DNA of 64,000 bases from Pseudescherichia sp031987975 (GTDB lineage: Bacteria > Pseudomonadota > Gammaproteobacteria > Enterobacterales > Enterobacteriaceae), in the NCBI RefSeq assembly GCF_031987975.1, contig NZ_DALZYX010000008.1, positions 186,001 through 250,000 of the forward strand, in the 5' to 3' direction. The first letter of the stretch is position 1, and every line of letters begins with the position of its first letter. Under the pieces are notes generated by a model. That model was not told where the DNA came from, ran no database searches, and saw nothing but the letters and a program-made list of their open reading frames with translations. Below, in pieces: positions 9,994 through 18,723 of the stretch. Position numbers and translations under genes: made by a program.

Positions 9994-11754
9994 ATGACCT
10001 TTACGCTACGCCCCTACCAACGTGACGCGGTAAACGCTACCCTCACCCACTTTCGCCATCGCCATGAGCCGGCGGTGATCGTCCTGCCCACCGGTGCGGG
10101 CAAAAGCCTGGTTATCGCCGAGCTTGCCCGCGTAGCGCGTGGACGCGTGCTGGTGCTCGCCCACGTGAAAGAGCTGGTAGCGCAAAACCATGCAAAATAT
10201 CTGGCGCTGGGGCTGGAGGCGGATATCTACGCCGCCGGGCTGAAGCGCAAAGAGAGCCATGGCAAGGTCGTGTTTGGCAGCGTGCAGTCGGTAGCCCGCA
10301 ACCTTGACCACTTTCAGGGCGAGTTCTCCCTGCTGATCGTCGACGAGTGCCACCGCATCAGCGATGACGATGAGAGCCAGTATCAGCAGATCCTGGCCCA
10401 CCTCTCGAAGGTCAACCCTCGCCTGCGCCTGCTGGGCCTGACCGCCACGCCGTTTCGCCTCGGCAAGGGCTGGATCTATCAGTTCCACTACCACGGCATG
10501 GTGCGCGGCACCGACAAGGCGCTGTTTCGCGACTGCATCTATGAGCTGCCGCTGCGCTATATGATCAAGCACGGCTACCTGACGCCCCCCGAGCGGCTGG
10601 ATATGCCCATTGTGCAGTATGACTTCAGCCGGCTGCAGGCGCAGAGCAGCGGCCTGTTCAGCGAGGCGGATCTTAACCGCGAGCTGAAAAAGCAGCAGCG
10701 TATTACGCCGCACATCATCAGCCAAATCGTAGAGTTTGCCGCCGAGCGCCAGGGAGTGATGATCTTTGCCGCTACCGTCGAGCATGCCCGGGAGATTACC
10801 GGCCTGCTGCCCGCTGGCGAAGCGGCGCTGATCACCGGCGAGACCCCCGGCCCGGAACGGGACGCGTTAATCGAGGACTTTAAATGTAAGCGTTTTCGCT
10901 ATCTGGTGAACGTCTCGGTGCTGACTACCGGCTTCGATGCCCCCCACGTCGATCTGATCGCTATTCTGCGCCCGACGGAGTCCGTCAGCCTTTATCAGCA
11001 GATCGTCGGCCGTGGCCTGCGTCTTGCGCCGGGTAAAACCGACTGTCTGATCCTCGACTATGCCGGTAACCCGCACGATCTCTATGCCCCGGAAGTTGGG
11101 GAACCCAAAGGAAAAAGCGATAACGTGCCGGTGCAGGTCTTCTGCCCCGACTGCGGTTTTGCTAACACCTTTTGGGGCAAAATGGCCGCCGACGGCACCT
11201 TAATTGAGCACTTTGGCCGCCGCTGCCAGGGCTTTTTTGAGGATGACGAGGGCCACCGGGAGCAGTGCAGCTACCGCTTTCGCTTTAAAAACTGCCCCCA
11301 GTGCAATGCCGAAAACGACATTGCCGCCCGCCGCTGCCGGGAGTGTAATACGGTGCTGGTGGATCCGGACGATATGCTGAAGGCGGCGCTGAAGCTGAAG
11401 GATGCCCTGGTGCTGCGCTGTAGCGGCATGGATCTACAGCACGGCGCGGACGCCAAGGGCGAGTGGCTGAAGATCACCTATTACGATGAGGACGGCGCCG
11501 ACGTCAGCGAGCGCTTCCGCCTGCATACCCCGGCCCAGCGCACCGCCTTTGAGCAGCTCTTTATCCGCCCGCACACCCGTACGCCAGGGGTGCCGCTGCG
11601 CTGGATCGTGGCTGCCGATATCGTCGCCCAGCAGGCGCTGCTGCGCCATCCCGATTTTGTGGTAGCGCGCCTGAAGGGCCAGTACTGGCAGGTGCGGGAG
11701 AAGGTGTTTGATTATGAAGGCCGCTTCCGCCGGGCAAACGAATTGCGTGGTTAG
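9994..11754 (+). CDS. radD: RadD, superfamily 2 helicase-like DNA repair protein (YejH)
   Basis: A 586-residue SF2 ATPase identical in length to E. coli RadD, which acts with RecA and SSB in repair of double-strand breaks and crossover intermediates. Walker A PTGAGKS lies near residues 31-37, the DECH box in LLIVDECHRIS, motif III as GLTATPFR, and motif VI as QQIVGRGLRLAPG. The C-terminal third has a Cys-rich zinc-binding region (CPDCG, CQ..., CPQC, CREC). The gene is divergent from rsuA and monocistronic. Confidence 0.96.
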   Translation: MTFTLRPYQRDAVNATLTHFRHRHEPAVIVLPTGAGKSLVIAELARVARGRVLVLAHVKELVAQNHAKYLALGLEADIYAAGLKRKESHGKVVFGSVQSVARNLDHFQGEFSLLIVDECHRISDDDESQYQQILAHLSKVNPRLRLLGLTATPFRLGKGWIYQFHYHGMVRGTDKALFRDCIYELPLRYMIKHGYLTPPERLDMPIVQYDFSRLQAQSSGLFSEADLNRELKKQQRITPHIISQIVEFAAERQGVMIFAATVEHAREITGLLPAGEAALITGETPGPERDALIEDFKCKRFRYLVNVSVLTTGFDAPHVDLIAILRPTESVSLYQQIVGRGLRLAPGKTDCLILDYAGNPHDLYAPEVGEPKGKSDNVPVQVFCPDCGFANTFWGKMAADGTLIEHFGRRCQGFFEDDEGHREQCSYRFRFKNCPQCNAENDIAARRCRECNTVLVDPDDMLKAALKLKDALVLRCSGMDLQHGADAKGEWLKITYYDEDGADVSERFRLHTPAQRTAFEQLFIRPHTRTPGVPLRWIVAADIVAQQALLRHPDFVVARLKGQYWQVREKVFDYEGRFRRANELRG

Positions 11755-11765
11755 CGTACTTTTCG

Positions 11766-11794
11766 TTGAAGAAAAAGCAATTCAGGGCTACTAT
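11766..11794 (+). promoter_or_regulatory. Predicted sigma-70 promoter of rplY
   Basis: TTGAAG (11766-11771) and TACTAT (11789-11794) are separated by exactly 17 bases, about 80 bases before the rplY start. The positions are seen directly; promoter activity is inferred. Confidence 0.65.
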
Positions 11795-11876
11795 ATCGCC
11801 CGCTTTACATCCGTAAAGCCAGAAATCTGCCTGCTGCTGGGTCGCCTGTAGCAGGAATTATTGAAGAGAAATTGAT

Positions 11877-12161
11877 ATGTTCACTATCGAAGCACAAGCA
11901 CGTAAAGAGCAGGGTAAGGGTGCGAGCCGCCGCCTGCGTACCGCTAACAAGTTCCCGGCGATCGTTTACGGTGGCACTGAAGCCCCGATCGCTATCGAAC
12001 TGGACCACGACAAAGTCATGAACATGCAGGCCAAAGAAGGTTTTTACGGCGAAGTTCTGACCCTGGTTGTTGACGGTACCGAAGTTAAAGTTAAAGTTCA
12101 GGCTGTACAGCGTCACCCGTACAAACCTAAACTGACTCACATCGACTTCGTTCGCGCTTAA
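11877..12161 (+). CDS. rplY: 50S ribosomal protein L25
   Basis: This 94-residue protein is the short, single-domain L25 of enterobacteria. It binds loop E of 5S rRNA in the central protuberance of the large subunit. Length and sequence match E. coli (MFTIEAQARKEQGKGASRR at the N-terminus; an HPYKPKLTHIDFVRA-type C-terminus). It is basic and Lys-rich, uses preferred codons as expected for a highly expressed gene, and has its own promoter and strong terminator. L25 has been reported to bind its own mRNA in E. coli. Confidence 0.98.
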   Translation: MFTIEAQARKEQGKGASRRLRTANKFPAIVYGGTEAPIAIELDHDKVMNMQAKEGFYGEVLTLVVDGTEVKVKVQAVQRHPYKPKLTHIDFVRA

Positions 12162-12182
12162 TCGCTAACGTGTTGAAAAAAA

Positions 12183-12206
12183 ACCCCGCTTCGGCGGGGT
12201 TTTTTA
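12183..12206. terminator. Bidirectional terminator between rplY and yejK
   Basis: A perfect 7-bp GC-rich stem (ACCCCGC / GCGGGGT) with a TTCG tetraloop is flanked by A-runs on the left and T-runs on the right, so it can act for both convergent genes. Confidence 0.93.
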
Positions 12207-12209
12207 TTG

Positions 12210-13214
12210 CTACTTACCTGACGTTCTGCGTTGCAGCTGATCGCGCAGGTTGGGCGGCGTACCCTTAATGGTCAGCGTATCCGTTGCCGGATCCCAGAAG
12301 ATACGCTCGCCGAGCAGCATCGCATCAAAGTTGATGGTTAAGCCGCCGCCGCTGCCGGCGTACTTGGTCAGCTGGCGCAAAGTGCTGCGATCCGCCGGGA
12401 AGCTCTCCTCCAGCTCGTAGCCTTTATCGGCGGTAAACGCCTGGAAGCTCACCTCGCTAACGCCCCCCAGCTCCTGCGACAGCGATGCCAGCTCGATCTC
12501 CTCTCCGGCCTGTAACTGCTCGTTGCAGTAGCTGTAGACCTGCTGACGCACGCTCTGGCGCTCGGCTTTATCCAGCTGCGCTTCGGCGGTAAAGTCATCC
12601 ACCGCCTGCAGCAGGCCGCGGTTCTGCGCCTTGGCGTTTAGCCCCTCGCTGGCCCCGAGGAAATCCATAAAGAAGTCGGCAACCTTGCGCCCTACCCTTC
12701 CCTTCAGGAAGGTCAGGTAACGCGTAGACTCTGGATTGGTCTCCCACTCGGTGAGATCGATCCGCGCCACGATATCCGCATGGTTAATGTCGAGATAGTG
12801 GGTCGAGCTGATATCGAGCTGCTCATTAACGCGCATGCTGCTGAGGTTGTTCAGCACCGCCACCAGCAGATACTCCACCGCCAGGTAGCGGTAGTGGCAG
12901 AACAGCACAATGCCGCCGTCGGCAAAGGGGTATTTTGCCAGCTCGTCGCGCAGGCGTCCGGTCGCCGCCCGGCTAAAGGCGAGGAAATCTTCGTTACCCT
13001 GGCGCTGCAGGCGCAGCGCGTCTGCCAGCTCGCTCTCGTCGTTAAACAGGCCGTAGGCTTTATTTTTTGCACTGTAGATCCGGTGCAGCTCGGCCATCAT
13101 CTCAACAACGGTGGCCGTCGGCTCCAGTAATGAATCGCGCAGCACCAGCTCAAGGGTTTGCTCATCACGCTTGATAAGCTGGTGCAGGGCAATCTGGTTG
13201 ATATCCAGACTCAT
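12210..13214 (-). CDS. yejK: YejK (NdpA), nucleoid-associated protein
   Basis: A 334-residue protein of the 37-kDa nucleoid-associated protein family. E. coli YejK co-purifies with spermidine nucleoids and interacts with topoisomerase IV and gyrase. No membrane segment is present. The start MSLDINQIALHQL was chosen because it has a GGAGAG ribosome-binding site and the family length; an ATG 36 bases upstream adds residues not seen in homologues. It is divergent from yejL and convergent with rplY. Confidence 0.95.
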   Translation of the reverse strand: MSLDINQIALHQLIKRDEQTLELVLRDSLLEPTATVVEMMAELHRIYSAKNKAYGLFNDESELADALRLQRQGNEDFLAFSRAATGRLRDELAKYPFADGGIVLFCHYRYLAVEYLLVAVLNNLSSMRVNEQLDISSTHYLDINHADIVARIDLTEWETNPESTRYLTFLKGRVGRKVADFFMDFLGASEGLNAKAQNRGLLQAVDDFTAEAQLDKAERQSVRQQVYSYCNEQLQAGEEIELASLSQELGGVSEVSFQAFTADKGYELEESFPADRSTLRQLTKYAGSGGGLTINFDAMLLGERIFWDPATDTLTIKGTPPNLRDQLQRRTSGK

Positions 13215-13347
13215 GATAAACTCTCCTTTTAGACCGGCGTATTCAACCACCGCAAAGCTAACAGCGCAACCAGAGATAAAAAAGCAGAAAAAAAGCTGTT
13301 GCTACGGTAATATGTTGCCCTTTCATAAAGAGACTGATTCTGATTTT

Positions 13348-13575
13348 ATGCCACAGATTTCCCGTTATAGTGATGAACACGTTGAACAACTGCTGAGCGA
13401 GCTGGCGAACGTGTTGGAAAAACACCATGCTCCGACCGATCTCTCCCTGATGGTACTGGGAAACATGGTCACGAACCTGATCAACACCAGCGTTGCCCCG
13501 GCACAGCGGCAGGCTATTGCGAAATCCTTCGCCCAGGCGTTGCAGTCCTCCGTGGCTGACGATAAAGCGCACTAA
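13348..13575 (+). CDS. yejL: YejL, small UPF0352 family protein
   Basis: A 75-residue conserved protein of unknown function, equal in length to E. coli YejL. It is predicted to be entirely alpha-helical and soluble. The start MPQISRYSDEHVEQLL was chosen by homology; a longer in-frame extension runs back over the yejK start and is not real. The stop is 19 bases before yejM, so the two are likely co-transcribed. Confidence 0.93.
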   Translation: MPQISRYSDEHVEQLLSELANVLEKHHAPTDLSLMVLGNMVTNLINTSVAPAQRQAIAKSFAQALQSSVADDKAH

Positions 13576-13594
13576 AGGACTACGACGGCATTTT

Positions 13595-15352
13595 ATGGTG
13601 ACTCATCGTCAACGCTACCGAGAAAAAGTCTCCCAGATGGTTAGCTGGGGGCACTGGTTTGCCCTGTTCAACATTCTGTTGGCCATGGTTCTTGGCAGCC
13701 GTTACCTGTTTGTCGCCGACTGGCCGACCACGCTTGGCGGCAGGATCTACTCCTGGCTGAGCGTCATCGGCCACTTCAGCTTTCTGGTCTTTGCCACCTA
13801 TCTGCTGATCCTCTTTCCGCTCACCTTTGTGGTGATGTCGCAGCGGCTGATGCGGGCGATCTCTGCCGTGCTGGCCACCATCGGCATGACGCTGCTGCTG
13901 ATCGACAGCGAAGTTTTTACCCGTTTCCACCTGCACCTGAACCCCATCGTCTGGGAGCTGGTGATCAACCCGGACCAGAACGAGATGGCCCGCGACTGGC
14001 AGCTGATGTTTATCAGCGTGCCGGTGATCCTGCTGCTGGAGCTGCTGTTTGCTAACTGGAGCTGGCAGAAGCTGCGCAGCCTGACGCGCCGCCGCCGTTA
14101 CGCCAAGCCGGTGGCTGCCCTCTTCTTTACCGCCTTTATTGCCTCGCACCTGACCTATATCTGGGCGGATGCCAATTTCTATCGGCCAATCACCATGCAG
14201 CGCGCTAACCTGCCGCTCTCCTACCCAATGACCGCCCGCCGCTTCCTGGAGAAGCACGGCCTGCTGGATGCGCAGGAGTATCAGCGTCGGCTGGTTGAGC
14301 AGGGTAATCCGGAGGCGGTCTCGGTGCAGTATCCGCTGAGCGATCTGCGCTACCGCGATATGGGACCGGGTCAGAACGTGCTGCTGATCACCGTCGATGC
14401 GTTGAACTATGCGCGTTACGAGAAAGAGATGCCGTCGCTGGCAGGCTTTGCCGCTGAAAACATCACGTTCACCCAGCACATGAGCGCCGGTAACGATACC
14501 GATAACGGTCTCTTTGGCTTGTTCTACGGCATCTCACCCTCCTACATGGATGGGGTGCTGTCGGCGCGCATCCCGGCGGCGCTGGTGACCGCGCTTAACC
14601 AGCAGGGTTACCAGCTGGGCCTCTTCTCATCGGATGGCTTTAGCAGTTCACTCTACCGCCAGGCGCTGCTCTCCGACTTCTCTCTGCCTGCGGCGAAGGC
14701 GCAGTCCGATAAGCAGACCGCGGATCAGTGGATTAACTGGCTGGATCGCTACGCTCAGGAAGATAACCGCTGGTTCTCCTGGGTGGCGCTTAACGGCACC
14801 TCTATGGAGGCCGACAGGCAGGACTTTGAGCGCCGCTACGCGCGGGCAGCAGGTAACGTGGATGCACAGATTGAGCGCGTGCTAAACGCCCTGCGCGAGT
14901 CTGGCAAGCTGGATAAAACGGTGGTCATCATCACCGCGGGCCACGGCGTCTCCGCCGAGAGTGGTGAAGTGGATGAAGGCTGGTCACGGGGCGATCTGCA
15001 CGTGCCGCTGGTTATCCACTGGCCGGGCACGCCTGCCCAGCGCATCAGCAAGCTGACCGACCATAAGGACGTGATGACCACCCTGATGCAGCGCCTGCTG
15101 CACGTCAGTACCCCGGCGAATGAGTACTCTCAGGGACAGGATCTGTTTAACGCCGCGCGCCGCCACAACTGGGTTACCGCCGCAGATAACAATACGTTGG
15201 CAGTGACCACGCCGGAGATGACGCTGGTGCTGAAGCACAACGGCACCTATCAGACCTACAACCTGAAAGGCGAGAAGATCCGCGACCAGAAGCCACAGCT
15301 CAGCCTGCTCCTGCAGGTGCTGACGGATGAAAAACGCTTTATCGCTAACTGA
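13595..15352 (+). CDS. yejM: YejM (LapC/PbgA), inner-membrane regulator of LPS synthesis
   Basis: A 585-residue essential-type envelope protein (586 in E. coli). The N-terminal ~190 residues form five membrane helices; the rest is a periplasmic alkaline phosphatase/sulfatase-like domain starting around QNVLLITVDALNY. YejM senses LPS in the inner membrane and blocks LapB, so that FtsH does not degrade LpxC. The start MVTHRQRYREK was chosen by homology; the first ATG of the open frame lies within yejL. It is followed by proL, as in E. coli. Confidence 0.96.
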   Translation: MVTHRQRYREKVSQMVSWGHWFALFNILLAMVLGSRYLFVADWPTTLGGRIYSWLSVIGHFSFLVFATYLLILFPLTFVVMSQRLMRAISAVLATIGMTLLLIDSEVFTRFHLHLNPIVWELVINPDQNEMARDWQLMFISVPVILLLELLFANWSWQKLRSLTRRRRYAKPVAALFFTAFIASHLTYIWADANFYRPITMQRANLPLSYPMTARRFLEKHGLLDAQEYQRRLVEQGNPEAVSVQYPLSDLRYRDMGPGQNVLLITVDALNYARYEKEMPSLAGFAAENITFTQHMSAGNDTDNGLFGLFYGISPSYMDGVLSARIPAALVTALNQQGYQLGLFSSDGFSSSLYRQALLSDFSLPAAKAQSDKQTADQWINWLDRYAQEDNRWFSWVALNGTSMEADRQDFERRYARAAGNVDAQIERVLNALRESGKLDKTVVIITAGHGVSAESGEVDEGWSRGDLHVPLVIHWPGTPAQRISKLTDHKDVMTTLMQRLLHVSTPANEYSQGQDLFNAARRHNWVTAADNNTLAVTTPEMTLVLKHNGTYQTYNLKGEKIRDQKPQLSLLLQVLTDEKRFIAN

Positions 15353-15427
15353 TTGATTAATTATAAATCAGTCAGCGTGCTGCCCCTTGCAATCGGTGGC
15401 GAAAGGGGTACTATTAGCGCCACAGTT

Positions 15428-15504
15428 CGGCACGTAGCGCAGCCTGGTAGCGCACCGTCATGGGGTGTCGGGGGTCGGAGGTTCAAATCCTCTCGTGCCG
15501 ACCA
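15428..15504 (+). tRNA. proL: tRNA-Pro, anticodon GGG (proL)
   Basis: A 77-nt tRNA with an encoded CCA end. The acceptor stem pairs CGGCACG with CGTGCCG, the T-arm loop is GTTCAAATC, and the anticodon GGG sits at 15462-15464. This matches E. coli proL in sequence and location (after yejM). It reads proline CCC/CCU codons. Confidence 0.98.
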
Positions 15505-15515
15505 AAAACTCCAAA

Positions 15516-15543
15516 AAAACCAACCGCGTAGGTTGGTTTTTTT
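15516..15543 (+). terminator. Terminator after proL
   Basis: A 10-bp stem (AAAACCAACC / GGTTGGTTTT) with loop GCGTA, followed by further T, starts 12 bases after the tRNA CCA end. Confidence 0.92.
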
Positions 15544-15687
15544 ATGCCTGCATTTTATCCCTTTCCCCTTCAGCCTGGCATCGCTGACTATTAATAGTGC
15601 ATTTTCTACAGCCCTTGTTTGGCTCATGCTGGAGTTAAGAGTCGTCTCTTGTCGCAATCGCGAGCCATCAATATGAGGTAATGCACT

Positions 15688-16737
15688 ATGTCATGGGATA
15701 ATGTTACTGGCGTTAGCACCGCATATATCTGGACTGATAACCCGGATATGACGCAGGCTTATCTGTTTGCCAATGGAAATCATCAGGTGAAAGTCACCGT
15801 CGGCGTGAGTTTTAACCTGCAGGGTGAAGGTCCCACCGAGGATGAAGTAAAAGCAGCGCTATCTTTACTCAACTATAATACCGGCACTGGAATTTCACAT
15901 CTTCAATCTGTTGAGCAAGGTGAATACCTGTCTGTTTACCTGCCTAATATGCCCGAGCAACCTAAGGCCATGGCCGACAGCAGCGGCAAAGCATATCAGT
16001 ACGAATTTGACTATTATCTTTCGAGCAATAGCGACATCAACCCGAACTTTTCGTCAGAGCAAGTTGCGGTGCTGATATCTTATACGAATGCTGATGGCAA
16101 GACGGAATACAGCACCGCAAGCGACAGCAGCAGGCAAAGCTATGTAGCGGTAGCGGTTTATCCGCCGAAAAAATATGGTATGCCTAATTCAGGCCTGACA
16201 CCTGTTATCTTCACAATAATAGACGACCAATTTAAAATTGATGAAACGCTAGTTTCTGGTTGGATAAATCACCTTTATGAACCTTCTGCGACACTTTATG
16301 GTATCAGAATAGATGATAGTTATTTTATATTTTCGCAGTTTAAAGTGGACAATTCGCTTTTAGCACCTAACGCATTCATTCAGCACACAATAACAAATTT
16401 TTCAGATGACAATGACTATAACTATGTATTTGCTCATAGTTTCTTTCCACAAGAGAATCATCTCTATTTAGATAACGAATATGATGCATCGATGTATATT
16501 ATGAGTTCGGATAGTGAGATTCTAGTTGAGTACACGGGTCACTTTACTCAACAGTCTGGTGAAATACTTATTGCCCGCATTTATAACGAGGTGATCTATG
16601 CTAAGGGTGGCCCTGATGCTATAGCAAGTTCAAACAATAAAGCAAACATTACCGCTTACGATCAATTTGGTAATGCAATGGATATTTTAATAGATGGGCA
16701 TGGTGATGGCTATCCAGAACTCGTAAGCGTAGCTTAA
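15688..16737 (+). CDS. Unrecognised 349-aa accessory protein beside proL
   Basis: I do not recognise this family. The product has no signal peptide, no membrane helix and no cysteine at all. It is rich in Tyr, Ser, Asn and Asp, acidic, and looks mostly beta-structured, with alternating hydrophobic residues (QVKVTVGVSFNL; EILVEYTGHF). The N-terminal half (about 1-170) and C-terminal half (about 170-349) differ: the 3' half of the gene is clearly more AT-rich than any neighbour. The C-terminus ends in DGHGDGYPEL, resembling an Asp/Gly Ca2+-binding loop. A GAGG site lies 9 bases before the ATG. A terminator separates it from convergent mqo. Its position 3' of a tRNA suggests acquisition. Confidence 0.8.
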   Translation: MSWDNVTGVSTAYIWTDNPDMTQAYLFANGNHQVKVTVGVSFNLQGEGPTEDEVKAALSLLNYNTGTGISHLQSVEQGEYLSVYLPNMPEQPKAMADSSGKAYQYEFDYYLSSNSDINPNFSSEQVAVLISYTNADGKTEYSTASDSSRQSYVAVAVYPPKKYGMPNSGLTPVIFTIIDDQFKIDETLVSGWINHLYEPSATLYGIRIDDSYFIFSQFKVDNSLLAPNAFIQHTITNFSDDNDYNYVFAHSFFPQENHLYLDNEYDASMYIMSSDSEILVEYTGHFTQQSGEILIARIYNEVIYAKGGPDAIASSNNKANITAYDQFGNAMDILIDGHGDGYPELVSVA

Positions 16738-16760
16738 AATCCACTTAATTTTTATTAACC

Positions 16761-16794
16761 AAAACCACACGAACCATGAGGTAAGTGTGGTTTT
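16761..16794. terminator. Terminator between the unknown gene and mqo
   Basis: A 10-bp perfect inverted repeat (AAAACCACAC / GTGTGGTTTT) with a 14-base loop lies between two convergent genes, with A on one side and T on the other, so it may work in both directions. Confidence 0.8.
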
Positions 16795-16807
16795 GCATTA
16801 ATTAAGC

Positions 16808-18466
16808 TCAAGCCGGATCCGTCACCGCTTCAACCTCAACCTGCGGCTGCTTCTGCGGCTGGGCCTTCGGTGCAGGCGCTACATCAACTACCGGCGGCTG
16901 CTCGTAGGACAGGCCCAGCGCTTCGCTGGTCTGCTGCAATACGCGCTGGGTAGCTTCGACGTTGCCGTTCAGCTGCGTGCCAAAGCTCGGGATAATCTCC
17001 TTCAGCTTTGCCTGCCATGCGGATGAGGCAAACTGGTCTTTAAAGACCTTCTTCATCAGCTCCAGCATGATCGGTGCGGCGGTAGAAGCCCCCGGCGACG
17101 CGCCGAGCAGTGCGGCAATAGTGCCCTGCTGGTCGCTCACTACCTCGGTACCAAGACGCAGTACCCCGCCCAGCAGCGGATCGCGCTTGATGATCTGCAC
17201 CCGCTGACCCGCCTGCCACAGACGCCACTCCTCTTTCTTCGCCTGCGGATAGTACTCCCGAAGAGCAGCAAGGCGCGCATCGTCGTTCTGCAGCACCTGC
17301 CCTACCAGATACTTCACCAGACTAAAGTTGGTCAGGCCCACTTTCACCATCGGCATCAGGTTAGACGGCGTGGTTGAACGCGGCAGATCCCACAGGGAGC
17401 CGTTCTTGAGGAACTTGGTAGAGAAGGTCGCAAACGGTCCAAACAGCAGCACGCGCTTGCCGTTAAGGATGCGGGTATCGATATGCGGAACCGACATCGG
17501 CGGCGCGCCTACCGACGCCTGACCATAGACCTTCGCCAGGTGGCGGTTGACCACCTCCGGATTGTCCGACACCAGGAACTGGCCGCCCACCGGGAAGCCG
17601 GCGAAGTCGCGCGCTTCCGGAATGCCGGATTCCTGTAAGAGTTTCAGCGCCGCGCCGCCCGCGCCGATAAAGACAAACTTCGCCACAATAGTGCGCGTGC
17701 TGCGAGGATGATTGACATCGGCAACGGTGACCGCCCAGCGGCCGTCGGCGTTGCGCTTGATCCCGCGCACTTCGGTGCTCAGATTAAGCGAAAAGTTGTC
17801 GCGTTTTTGCAAAGAGGCCACCAGCTGGCGGGCAATCTCGCCAAAGTTGACGTCTGTTCCCAACTCGGTGCGGGTGGCGGCAATCTTCTGCTTCGCGTCG
17901 CGCCCTTCCATCACCAGCGGTGCCCAGCGCTTGATCTGCGCGTGGTCTTCACTGTAGCGAATGCCGCTGAAGAGGTTGCTCTGCTGGAGCGCGGCGTAGC
18001 GAGCACGCAGGAAGTTGACGTTCTCTTCGCCCCACACAAAGCTCATGTGCGGCACGGTGTTGATAAATGAGCGGGGATTGTTCAGCACGCCCGTTTTAAC
18101 CTGGTGCGCCCAGAACTGACGGGAGAGGTGAAACGCCTCGTTGATCTCAACGGCTTTCTCAATGCTTACGCTACCGTCGGCCTTGCGCGGCGTGTAGTTC
18201 AGCTCCATTAATGCAGCGTGCCCGGTGCCGGCGTTGTTCCAGCCCTCGGAGCTCTCCTTTGCGACTTCATCCAGGCGCTCAATCATGGTCATCGACCACG
18301 TTGGTTCCAGCGCCTGCAGATAGGTTCCCAGCGTAGCGCTCATAATGCCGCCACCCAGGAGGAGTACATCAGTTTCTCGCTTCTTCGCCGCAGTGGTTTT
18401 CCCTGTCCGTGAGGCAGCGCGACTACCCGTAGCCACAGAAGAGAGCACGGCACGCATTTTTTTCAT
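16808..18466 (-). CDS. mqo: Malate:quinone oxidoreductase
   Basis: A 552-residue FAD-dependent, membrane-associated enzyme that oxidises L-malate to oxaloacetate and passes electrons to quinone, bypassing NAD-linked malate dehydrogenase in the TCA cycle. The FAD-binding Rossmann motif is seen near residue 35 (DVLLLGGGIMSATLG). Length is close to E. coli (548). The C-terminal tail is Pro/Gln-rich. The gene faces the unknown proL-side gene and is divergent from the SulP gene. Confidence 0.96.
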   Translation of the reverse strand: MKKMRAVLSSVATGSRAASRTGKTTAAKKRETDVLLLGGGIMSATLGTYLQALEPTWSMTMIERLDEVAKESSEGWNNAGTGHAALMELNYTPRKADGSVSIEKAVEINEAFHLSRQFWAHQVKTGVLNNPRSFINTVPHMSFVWGEENVNFLRARYAALQQSNLFSGIRYSEDHAQIKRWAPLVMEGRDAKQKIAATRTELGTDVNFGEIARQLVASLQKRDNFSLNLSTEVRGIKRNADGRWAVTVADVNHPRSTRTIVAKFVFIGAGGAALKLLQESGIPEARDFAGFPVGGQFLVSDNPEVVNRHLAKVYGQASVGAPPMSVPHIDTRILNGKRVLLFGPFATFSTKFLKNGSLWDLPRSTTPSNLMPMVKVGLTNFSLVKYLVGQVLQNDDARLAALREYYPQAKKEEWRLWQAGQRVQIIKRDPLLGGVLRLGTEVVSDQQGTIAALLGASPGASTAAPIMLELMKKVFKDQFASSAWQAKLKEIIPSFGTQLNGNVEATQRVLQQTSEALGLSYEQPPVVDVAPAPKAQPQKQPQVEVEAVTDPA

Positions 18467-18723
18467 AATGTTAATGCCCTACAATTAGTACTGCTTTATT
18501 GGAATTTATTGGAGTGAAATTACCCGTTCAACTAACCTACCACCATCGTCGGGCAATTTAAATATTGTTGAGATAGTACACAGCAAGTTGATAGATGTTA
18601 ACAAAAAGTTAGATTTTTATAACGGCTATGACAAAAAAACTGGTATCTCCTGCGCCGCGCCGCTACTATTCTTCGCTTTGCTACACTGCACACTTTCCGT
18701 CCGCTTTGACTCTGTGAAATTCT
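18467..18723. promoter_or_regulatory. Divergent promoter region, mqo / SulP transporter
   Basis: This 257-bp AT-rich region must contain the starts for both divergent genes. A TACACT hexamer (about 18682) could be a -10 for the SulP gene. I see no operator or riboswitch that I can name. Confidence 0.4.

Noticed and set aside
15428..16807. An integrative element at proL
   Set aside because: No integrase, no second copy of the tRNA 3' end and no flanking direct repeat were found, so only a single acquired gene can be argued.
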